Part shown: piece after piece, positions 35,865 through 41,762 of the stretch
How the letters are laid out: every line of letters begins with the position of its first letter
Numbering within the stretch: position 1 is the stretch's first letter
Source of the DNA: Chromatiaceae bacterium
GTDB lineage: Bacteria > Pseudomonadota > Gammaproteobacteria > Chromatiales > Chromatiaceae
Assembly (NCBI GenBank): GCA_022340805.1
Contig: JAJDNF010000069.1
Location: 1 to 41,762 of the forward strand
Length of the DNA stretch: 41,762 nucleotides
Direction of reading: 5' to 3'
Made by a program: the position numbers and the translations under genes
Notes under the pieces: model-generated
The model's database searches: none
What the model saw: the letters and a program-made list of their open reading frames with translations, nothing else
Told to the model about the DNA's origin: nothing

Positions 35865-37140
35865 CAGCGTCCTCCCTTCCGGCAACGGCGGCCGGTTCAA
35901 TGCACAACGACCAGAGCACCGAGCGACGCAGCGCGACGACGGCGATCAGCTTGATCAGGACGGGCAGCCCGGCATACAGCCAGGGCGCGACCTCGGCGAC
36001 ACCGAATCCGCTGCCCGGTCGCGCGAGCAGTGCCAGCAGCGGCAGGCTCAAGCCGGCCGACAGGGCCAGTGCCAGCTTGCTGGCCATGCCCCATAGACCG
36101 AACAGGGTGCCGCCGCGCGGGCCCGCAGGGTGGTTCGATTCGTCGACCACGATCTGGCCCTGAATGGCCGCCGGCAGCGCGATATCGGCGCCCAGCGTCG
36201 CACCGGTCAGGATGCAGACCACCGCAAACGCGAGCTGATCGCCGGCGCCGAGTGCCACCGCCGGCAGGAATCCGACCGCCGCGAGCAGCATCGCGGTGCG
36301 CCAGGCACGCACCCGGCCGAAACGCCGCGCGTACCTGACCCAGAATGGCAACGCGATCAGGCCGGCAGCGAAATACAGCAGCAACAGCACGCCGCTGCCC
36401 GACCCGTCCAGGCCGAGCACGTCGCGCGTGTAGATCAGGAACAGGTTGGCCGCAGAACCAGCGGCCAACGCATTCAACAGGTGGATGCCGAGCAGCTCGC
36501 GCGCCGGCCGGCTGGTGTACCGCCACATCGCCGCGAGGCTGGCGGCAGGCGCCGCGACACGCTGCGCGGCCGGCACGCGCAACCACCAGACCAGCAGCAG
36601 CGCCGGTGGCGCGAGCCACAGCAGGGCGTACGCGCTGGCCGCCAGTGCGGTGGGATCGCCCAGCACCGCGGGCAATACCAGCGCGGCCAGGGTACCGATG
36701 ATCATGCCGCCTTCCCGCCAGGCGGCGATCCTGGTCTGGCCATGCCAGGCACCGAGGTCGGCACCCAGTGCGTAATACGGCACGGCGAGCAAGGTCCAGC
36801 CGAGGTAGGTCACACTCAGGGTCACCAATAGGTAAAACGCCCCCGCCTGCGGTCCCGGCTGGAACAGCCACCAGGCACCACCGAGCATCAGACCGGCGCC
36901 AAGTGACATCAACCATTGCGGGCGCAGGCGACCGCGTAAGCGGTCGACAAGCACGCCGACCATGGGGTCGGTGAGCAGATCGAGCAGACGGGCCACCAGC
37001 AGCACCAGCCCCACCGCTGCCAGGCCGATGCCGGGCAACGCCGCGTAATGCGCAGGCAGATACACGTACAGCGGCAGGCCAAGGAAGGCGAGCGGCACCG
37101 CCGGCAGCGCGTAGATCAGCCTCGGCCAGGCAGGCAACAT
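35806..37140 (-). CDS. GPH-type MFS transporter
   Basis: Polytopic transporter of the glycoside-pentoside-hexuronide/cation symporter branch, 444 residues with about twelve hydrophobic helices. The loop motif LLDLLTDPMVGVLVDRLRGRLRPQ after helix 2 is typical of the branch, as is SYGLGA-like YYALGADLGAW. The substrate is unlikely to be a sugar given its neighbours; a lipid or lipid precursor is conceivable. Rhodobacter has a GPH-type transporter in the similar singlet-oxygen operon. The polar last 40 residues (EDADEHSEVGRP) overlap the start of the DUF3833 gene. Confidence 0.85.
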   Translation of the reverse strand: MLPAWPRLIYALPAVPLAFLGLPLYVYLPAHYAALPGIGLAAVGLVLLVARLLDLLTDPMVGVLVDRLRGRLRPQWLMSLGAGLMLGGAWWLFQPGPQAGAFYLLVTLSVTYLGWTLLAVPYYALGADLGAWHGQTRIAAWREGGMIIGTLAALVLPAVLGDPTALAASAYALLWLAPPALLLVWWLRVPAAQRVAAPAASLAAMWRYTSRPARELLGIHLLNALAAGSAANLFLIYTRDVLGLDGSGSGVLLLLYFAAGLIALPFWVRYARRFGRVRAWRTAMLLAAVGFLPAVALGAGDQLAFAVVCILTGATLGADIALPAAIQGQIVVDESNHPAGPRGGTLFGLWGMASKLALALSAGLSLPLLALLARPGSGFGVAEVAPWLYAGLPVLIKLIAVVALRRSVLWSLCIEPAAVAGREDADEHSEVGRPGAAADAAHRL

Positions 37141-37149
37141 GCTGCCACC

Positions 37150-38373
37150 TCACGCCTTGCTGAAGGTACAGTGCACGACGTCGATATGGCCGGTCCGGAA
37201 ACCTGCCTCGCAGAATGCCAGGTAGTAACGCCACATGCGCCGGAAGCGCCGGTCGTAACCGTGCCGCTCGAGCCAGGCGGTGCTGGCGTTGAAGGCCGCG
37301 TGCCATGCCGCCAACGTGTCAGCGTAGTCGATCCCGAAGGCCCGCGTCTCCCGGTGGTGCAGGCCCGCGGCCGCACCGAGTTGTGCCAGGTGGCCCTTGG
37401 TCGGCAGCATGCCGCCCGGGAATATGTAGCGTTGTATGAAACCACCCGGGTTGGCCGCGTATCGGGCAAAACGCCCCTGGTCGATCGTGATGACCTGCAG
37501 TGCGACCCGTCCGCCGGACTTAAGGCAGCGCGTCAGGGTATCGAAATAGCCCTGCCAGTAGTCCTGCCCCACCGCCTCGAACATCTCGATCGACACGATG
37601 TGGTCGAAGGTGCCGGCGAGGTCGCGGTAGTCGCACAGCCGCAACTCCACCAGCTGCGCCAGGCCAGCCCGTTCGGTGCGCGCGCGCGCGAACGCGAGCT
37701 GCTCCCTGGACAGCGTTATCGCGGTCACCCGCATACCCTGCTGGGCCGCATACTCGGCAAACCCGCCCCAACCACAGCCGATCTCGAGGATGTGATCGCC
37801 GGGCCGGGCAGCGAGCGTGGCCAGGATGCGCGCGTACTTGCGTGACTGCGCCCGGGCGAGCGAATCGCCGGGTTCGAACATCGCCGCAGAGTAGGTCATG
37901 CCCGGGTCCAGCCACTGCGCATAAAAGGCATTGCCGAGGTCGTAGTGGGCGGCGATGTTGCGGCGGCTGCCGCGCCGGCTGTTGCGGTTCAGCCAGTGCT
38001 GCGCACTTACCAGCACCTGGGCGAGCGGATGCCGCCTGCCGGTGGCAGCGTAGCTGTCGATGTTGCGTGCGACCAGTGCGAGCAGCCCGGCCGGGTCCGC
38101 CGAGCTCCAGTCACCGGCGATATACGCCTCGGCGAAGCCCAGGTCGCCGCGCCACAGCAGCCTGCGCAGCAAGGCACCCGGACGCTGAATCGTCATGCTC
38201 GCCGACGGGCCCTGCTCGGGCCCGCTCAGCAGCACCCGCCTTCCACCCGCGAAATCGACCTCGAGCCTACCGCATCGCAGCCTGCCGAGCTGGCCGAGCA
38301 GGCGCCGTTGTGGCCAGTTGAGGCCTGCGTGGTTGAGTAGATCGACAGCGATGGATCCCGTTTCGCATGGCAT
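37150..38373 (-). CDS. cfa: cyclopropane-fatty-acyl-phospholipid synthase-family methyltransferase
   Basis: SAM-dependent enzyme that methylates or cyclopropanates unsaturated acyl chains of membrane phospholipids. It has 407 residues: an N-terminal lipid-binding domain (1-125) then the catalytic domain starting at SRRNIAAHYDLGNAFYAQWLDPGMTYS. The SAM loop is ILEIGCGWGGFAEYAA and the conserved Glu is in VSIEMFEAVG. FIFPGG-like YIFPGGMLPT and the C-terminal RRMWRYYLAFCEAGF are typical. In this operon type some homologues add a methyl branch, not a cyclopropane, so product identity is open. Its start is one base after the DUF1365 stop. Confidence 0.92.
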   Translation of the reverse strand: MPCETGSIAVDLLNHAGLNWPQRRLLGQLGRLRCGRLEVDFAGGRRVLLSGPEQGPSASMTIQRPGALLRRLLWRGDLGFAEAYIAGDWSSADPAGLLALVARNIDSYAATGRRHPLAQVLVSAQHWLNRNSRRGSRRNIAAHYDLGNAFYAQWLDPGMTYSAAMFEPGDSLARAQSRKYARILATLAARPGDHILEIGCGWGGFAEYAAQQGMRVTAITLSREQLAFARARTERAGLAQLVELRLCDYRDLAGTFDHIVSIEMFEAVGQDYWQGYFDTLTRCLKSGGRVALQVITIDQGRFARYAANPGGFIQRYIFPGGMLPTKGHLAQLGAAAGLHHRETRAFGIDYADTLAAWHAAFNASTAWLERHGYDRRFRRMWRYYLAFCEAGFRTGHIDVVHCTFSKA

Positions 38374-38374
38374 A

Positions 38375-39148
38375 TCAAGTCACCTCTTCGATGGGCGGCG
38401 GCGGTTTGCGGTGAAAACGCGCGCCTTTCAGCCAGATCTTCAGCGCCTGCCAATGGATCGCCATCAGCACCTTGAGGGTCTGCAGCGGCACGCGCAGGAC
38501 TTGTAACAGCAGTTGCGGCGTCGCGAACGGCCGGCGCTCACCGGTCTGGGTCGCGACCAGCACCAGGCGATCGGCATGGAATTCGCGGATCGCCACGCGC
38601 AGCCGTCGGTCCGGCCGCGACAGGCGAAACTCGTAGCAGGCCTGCATCGCGATGAACGGCGACACGTGGAATTCCTTCGCATGCCGGTCGCGCAGTGGCC
38701 AGCGTCCTGCTGCCCCGGCCGGTTTGAGCAGGTAGCAGTGACGCTCGCCGAAGGTGTTGCGGACCTCGGCAATGACCGCGGCCGGGCGACCGTCGAAGGT
38801 CTCGCAGTACCACAGGCTGATCGGGTTGAACACCCAGCCGAGCACGCGCGGGAAGCACAGCAGGCGGATGCGCAGCCCGCGCCCGTCGATGCCACCGCTG
38901 GCCAGCACCCGTTCGACCCATGCACGCAGGTCGGACTCACCCGGCGGCAGGTGATCCGCATCGTGAAAGCTCAGCAGGTTAAGACGGTTGCGTGAGAACA
39001 GCGGGCTGGCCGCCGCGATCTCGTCGAGCGCGTCGATGTCGAGCAGCAGGCTGAACACGCGGTAGCGAAACCGGTAGGGCACGTCACCGACACGCCGGTG
39101 CATCACCTCCGCGCTGTATACGCAGGCCTGTTCGGCAGACAGGCTCAT
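38375..39148 (-). CDS. DUF1365 family protein
   Basis: The 257-residue protein belongs to a family almost always encoded between an FAD oxidoreductase and a cfa-like gene; its biochemical role is not established. YSAEVMHRRVGDVPYRFRYRVFSLLLDID, the LSFHDADHLP segment, LLCFPRVLGWVFNPISLWYC and AKEFHVSPFIAMQ are diagnostic. No signal peptide is seen; the C-terminal 60 residues are basic and amphipathic (LKVLMAIHWQALKIWLKG), suggesting membrane contact. The start overlaps the upstream gene by four bases. Confidence 0.92.
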   Translation of the reverse strand: MSLSAEQACVYSAEVMHRRVGDVPYRFRYRVFSLLLDIDALDEIAAASPLFSRNRLNLLSFHDADHLPPGESDLRAWVERVLASGGIDGRGLRIRLLCFPRVLGWVFNPISLWYCETFDGRPAAVIAEVRNTFGERHCYLLKPAGAAGRWPLRDRHAKEFHVSPFIAMQACYEFRLSRPDRRLRVAIREFHADRLVLVATQTGERRPFATPQLLLQVLRVPLQTLKVLMAIHWQALKIWLKGARFHRKPPPPIEEVT

Positions 39149-40479
39149 GCCGGCTGCGGGACCAGCTGCGGGACCAGGGTGAGGTCGCGCGATGCACGCG
39201 CCGCGTCATGCCAGGGGACGCGCGCGCCGAGTGCCTGCGCCACCTCGACGGCCGAGCGCGCGCCGTCCTCGTGAAAGCCATAACCGGTCCACGCGCCGGC
39301 GAACCAGGTGCGTGCCCTGCCCTGTATGCGGTGCAGCTGCTGCTGGGCGCGCAGCGCGGCCGAATCGAACACCGGGTGGTGATATTCGAACTCGTCGACG
39401 ATCAGCGCTGCGCAGGGGTCGCGCAGCGGATTCAGACTTACGAAATAGTCGTCGCGGGTCGGCAGCCGCTGCAGCGAGTTCATCCAATACGTGACACTGA
39501 CCGCACGGGTGGCGTCGTCCGCCGCAGCGCACAGATAGTTCCAGGAGGACCAGACACGGCGCTCACGCGGCATCAGGGCCGGGTCGCGGTGCAATACGAC
39601 ACGATTCGGCTGGTACGGAATGGCGCCCAGCAGCCTGCGTTCGCTCGGGCTCGGATCGGCCAGCAGGCGCAGCGACTGGTCGCTGTGGCAGGCCAGTACC
39701 ACATCGTCGAACGAGCCCTGCGTCCCGTCAGCGAGGCGCAGGATCACCGCCTGCGCCGAACGTTCGACGCGCGTCACCGCCGTCGCGCTGCGCGCGCGCG
39801 GCCCCAGGTCGCCGATCAGGCGGTCCATGTAGGTGCTGGCGCCACCCTCCACGGTCAGCCACTGCGGACGGTCGGCGAACTGAATCAGGCCATGGTTGGC
39901 GAAAAAGCGCAGGAAGCTGGCTGCCGGAAACTGCGCCACCTGGTCGTGCGGGCATGACCAGATGGCCGCGGCCATCGGATACAGATAACGCGAGCGGAAG
40001 TCACTGGCGAAGCCATGCCGGTCGAGGAACCCGGCCAGTGTCAGGTCGGCCGGCAGCGGGTTGCGCAACTCCCGCCGCGCCAGGCGGTTGAAGCGCACGA
40101 TACCCGCCAGCATGCCCCAGAAGCGTGGCCGCGCCAGATTGCGCCGTTGCCCGAACAGGCTGTCCAGATCGGAGCCGGCGTACTCCAGAGCGCCGTTATC
40201 GAACGACGCAGAGAAGGACATCTTGGTCGGGTAGGTGGCAATGCCGAGATGGTCAAACAGCGCAGACAGCAGCGGGTAGTTGGGTCGATTGAAGACCATG
40301 AAACCGGTATCCACGGAAAGCGTGCGCCCATTCTCTGCCGGGCGTGCCGTGTGGGTATGCCCGCCGAATCTTCGCTCGGCCTCGTACAGGGTCACGTCGG
40401 CGTGGTCGCGCAGCAGCCATGCGGCCAGCGCGCCACTGACCCCTGATCCCACCACCGCGATGCGTCTGCTCGTGTCCAT
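39145..40479 (-). CDS. FAD-dependent amine oxidase/desaturase-like oxidoreductase
   Basis: First gene of the lipid operon. The 444-residue flavoprotein starts RIAVVGSGVSGALAAWLL, a dinucleotide loop followed by LYEAERRFGGHTHT, the FAD-binding Glu and GG motif of the amine-oxidase superfamily. DTGFMVFNRPNYPLLSALF, AAAIWSCPHDQVAQFPA and the C-terminal FAGAWTGYGFHEDGARSAVEVA (FAD-binding) are characteristic of the group encoded with DUF1365 and cfa. The reaction is unknown; oxidation of a modified acyl chain is plausible from context. The ATG at 40479 has no strong Shine-Dalgarno. Confidence 0.9.
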   Translation of the reverse strand: MDTSRRIAVVGSGVSGALAAWLLRDHADVTLYEAERRFGGHTHTARPAENGRTLSVDTGFMVFNRPNYPLLSALFDHLGIATYPTKMSFSASFDNGALEYAGSDLDSLFGQRRNLARPRFWGMLAGIVRFNRLARRELRNPLPADLTLAGFLDRHGFASDFRSRYLYPMAAAIWSCPHDQVAQFPAASFLRFFANHGLIQFADRPQWLTVEGGASTYMDRLIGDLGPRARSATAVTRVERSAQAVILRLADGTQGSFDDVVLACHSDQSLRLLADPSPSERRLLGAIPYQPNRVVLHRDPALMPRERRVWSSWNYLCAAADDATRAVSVTYWMNSLQRLPTRDDYFVSLNPLRDPCAALIVDEFEYHHPVFDSAALRAQQQLHRIQGRARTWFAGAWTGYGFHEDGARSAVEVAQALGARVPWHDAARASRDLTLVPQLVPQPA

Positions 40480-40507
40480 ATTTATTCTGCCGTTGGGTTA
40501 CTGTTGC

Positions 40508-40560
40508 TTGCATTGCTGCATATTTTTACTATACAAAGACTAAACAATCCATGCAAAGAT
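40508..40560. promoter_or_regulatory. overlapping divergent promoters with 11-bp direct repeats
   Basis: Plus strand: TTGCAT (40508-40513), 16 bp, TATACA (40530-40535), serving the peroxidase. Minus strand: TTGCAT (complement of 40551-40556), 17 bp, TATAGT (complement of 40528-40533), serving the FAD-oxidoreductase operon. The two -10 boxes share four base pairs. ACTATACAAAG (40528-40538) and ACTAAACAATC (40539-40549) are direct repeats in 11-bp register, with a weak third unit (40550-40560). They cover the whole minus promoter. The first repeat fits nnTnTACAnnn, which I recall as the CarH half-site. Confidence 0.6.
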
Positions 40561-40574
40561 GCAAGATATCCCAT

Positions 40575-41135
40575 ATGAAACCTGTACAATTTCGCGTCAC
40601 AGTGCTGACACTACTGACCTTTCTCGGCCTGGGCCGGGCAGGCGCGGCTCCGGCGACCGGCGCAGATCTGCTCGATCATCAGGTTCGCCGGCTGGGCAGC
40701 GACGAGCTCGTCAACCTGAGGCAGGCTTACGGCGGCAAGGTCGTGCTGATCGTCAACACAGCCAGCAAGTGCGCGTTCACTGGGCAATACGAAGGGCTTG
40801 AGGCCCTGTACGCGAAATACCGCGAGCGCGGGCTGGTGGTGCTCGGCTTTCCGTCCAACGACTTCGGCGGCCAGGAGCCGGGCACGGAGAAGCAGATCCA
40901 GGACTTCTGCCGCCTCACCTACAGCGTGAGGTTCCCGATGTTCGCCAAGACCAGTGTCAAGAAGGGCCAGGCCGACCCGTTGTTCGAGGGGCTCGCAGAA
41001 GCGGCCGGCCGCTATCCGAAGTGGAACTTCCACAAGTACCTGCTCGGCCGCGACGGGCGCCTGGTCAACGATTTCCTCAGCTGGACTTCACCGGACAGCG
41101 ATAGCGTGACCGCGGCGATCGAGAAACTGTTATGA
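40575..41135 (+). CDS. secreted glutathione peroxidase (Cys type)
   Basis: Thiol peroxidase reducing hydrogen or lipid peroxides, probably periplasmic. From the ATG at 40575 the product is 186 residues with a signal peptide (MKPVQFRVTVLTLLTFLGLG, cleaved near AGAA). The catalytic tetrad is complete: peroxidatic C66 in NTASKCAFTG (Cys instead of selenocysteine), Q100 in FGGQEPG, and W150-N151 in PKWNFHKYL. An additional Cys is at 112. The in-frame ATG at 40551 lies inside the minus-strand -35 box and would give a poor leader, so I prefer 40575. No clear Shine-Dalgarno precedes either. Confidence 0.92.
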   Translation: MKPVQFRVTVLTLLTFLGLGRAGAAPATGADLLDHQVRRLGSDELVNLRQAYGGKVVLIVNTASKCAFTGQYEGLEALYAKYRERGLVVLGFPSNDFGGQEPGTEKQIQDFCRLTYSVRFPMFAKTSVKKGQADPLFEGLAEAAGRYPKWNFHKYLLGRDGRLVNDFLSWTSPDSDSVTAAIEKLL

Positions 41136-41599
41136 GTGCCATGCGTGCAACCTCGACCGGGTCCTGGCAGTGGGAGCGACGCTGGCTCGGCTACGCGGGA
41201 CTGGTTCCTTTCCTCGCCTGCCTCGCCGTCCTGCTGCTGACCGGTGACCGGCACTGGAACGGCATTGCCGTCGATACGCTGCGTAACTACGCCGCTGTGA
41301 TCGCGAGTTTCCTCGGCGCGCTGCACTGGGCCCTGGCCGGCGCATCACCCGACCGACTGCAGCGCGCCCGGCTGCGCTGGGGCGTGGTGCCGGCACTCGT
41401 CGGATGGGCGCTGCTGGCCCTACCTGCCGCGTCGAGTCTGGCCGGGTTCGCGCTTCTGTTCGCCGCGATCCTGCTGGTCGACCGCCGGCTGCTGCCTATC
41501 CTCGACGACGGTTACCGCCGGCTGCGCCTGCAGCTGTCGGTCGTGGTCGTGCCCACCCTGGTCGCGGCCGCGGCCCTCGCAGCGGTGCGGCCCGCATGA
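41132..41599 (+). CDS. DUF3429 membrane protein
   Basis: The 155-residue inner-membrane protein has four to five hydrophobic helices (about 21-38, 50-68, 82-112, 130-152) and belongs to DUF3429, of unknown function. YAGLVPFLACLAVLL and NYAAVIASFLGALHWALA are the family signatures. Its ATG overlaps the peroxidase stop by four bases, and its own stop overlaps the next start, so the three genes form one unit. DUF3429 genes often accompany the cfa/DUF1365 cluster. Confidence 0.87.
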   Translation: MSAMRATSTGSWQWERRWLGYAGLVPFLACLAVLLLTGDRHWNGIAVDTLRNYAAVIASFLGALHWALAGASPDRLQRARLRWGVVPALVGWALLALPAASSLAGFALLFAAILLVDRRLLPILDDGYRRLRLQLSVVVVPTLVAAAALAAVRPA

Positions 41600-41762
41600 G
41601 CGCAGCGACCGCGCAGCATGCCTGGCTGATCGGCGCGAGCCGTGGGATGGGACTCGAGGTAGGGCGCCAACTCGCCGCGGCGGGCTGGCGGGTGACCCTC
41701 TCCGCGCGCGATCCCGACCGCCTCGCTCAGGCGGCCAGCGAGTTGGGCGCGGCCGCGCTCGC
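41596..41762 (+). CDS. short-chain dehydrogenase/reductase, 5' part (cut by window end)
   Basis: Only the first 55 codons are present. WLIGASRGMGLEVGRQLAAAGW is the NAD(P)-binding Rossmann loop of an SDR (TGxxxGxG type, here GASRGMG), and the SARDPDRL after strand 2 suggests NADPH preference through Arg. The ATG overlaps the DUF3429 stop (ATGA). SDR genes are regular members of cfa/DUF1365/FAD-oxidoreductase islands. The catalytic YxxxK lies beyond the window. Confidence 0.85.
   Translation, partial: MSAATAQHAWLIGASRGMGLEVGRQLAAAGWRVTLSARDPDRLAQAASELGAAAL

Noticed and set aside
40551..40574. Upstream ATG for the glutathione peroxidase
   Set aside because: It overlaps the minus-strand -35 box, would put polar residues before the signal peptide, and leaves almost no leader after the predicted plus-strand start.
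40480..40574. ECF (RpoE-ChrR, TGATC-type) promoter for the lipid operon
   Set aside because: No TGATC-type -35 with a suitable -10 is present in the gap on either strand. A TGATCC at about 40444 is inside the coding region.

Overview
The window is about 41.8 kb of GC-rich chromosome from a gammaproteobacterium. The order TPR lipoprotein-ispE-tRNA(Gln)-prs-rplY-pth, divergent from hemA-prfA-prmC, and the block mreBCD-mrdA-rodA-mltB-rlpA-dacA-dat-ybeD-lipB are standard gammaproteobacterial neighbourhoods. The N-acetylglutaminylglutamine amide (NAGGN) osmolyte operon and a FemAB protein of the exosortase-associated type suggest a marine or halotolerant relative of Chromatiales or similar lineages. 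That placement is inference; there is no rRNA in the window.

Layout. Positions 1-232 hold a small element bounded by 13-bp inverted repeats. From 273 to 5686 the minus strand carries a housekeeping run (pth, rplY, prs, tRNA-Gln, ispE, a TPR lipoprotein). From 5827 to 9591 the plus strand carries hemA, prfA, prmC and a small HMA-like protein. Positions 9592-10005 are a gene-free array of diverged repeats. Then follow moeB, a YqiA-type esterase, an RsmC-like methyltransferase and a GGDEF diguanylate cyclase (10006-13245). Convergent to these on the minus strand is gatC-gatA-gatB-femAB (17881 to 13263). Divergent from gatC is the rod-shape and cell-wall operon on the plus strand (18200-28216), then lipB (28674-29306).

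The right third is accessory in character. A MarR regulator (29513-30019, minus) is divergent from the three-gene NAGGN operon (30146-34799, plus). Converging on it is a tightly overlapping six-gene minus-strand operon (40479 to 34816): FAD oxidoreductase, DUF1365, cyclopropane-fatty-acid-synthase-like methyltransferase, GPH-type transporter, DUF3833 lipoprotein, chalcone-isomerase-like protein. Divergent from it is glutathione peroxidase-DUF3429-SDR, cut by the window end. This set resembles membrane-lipid and photo-oxidative-stress islands known in Rhodobacter, Shewanella, Vibrio and Pseudomonas. Its divergent promoter region has two face-to-face sigma70-like promoters with overlapping -10 boxes, overlain by 11-bp direct repeats that resemble CarH/LitR operators.

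Main points for follow-up: (1) a tRNA-linked repeat at tRNA-Gln, in which the 19-nt tRNA 3' end plus 90 bp downstream is duplicated; (2) mreC appears to start at a non-canonical ATC codon; (3) a leader-terminator upstream of rplY (L25) with pieces resembling the 5S rRNA site bound by L25; (4) the overlapping promoters and direct repeats of the lipid/peroxidase island; (5) the terminal-inverted-repeat element at the left edge; (6) a FliA-like promoter in front of the diguanylate cyclase.
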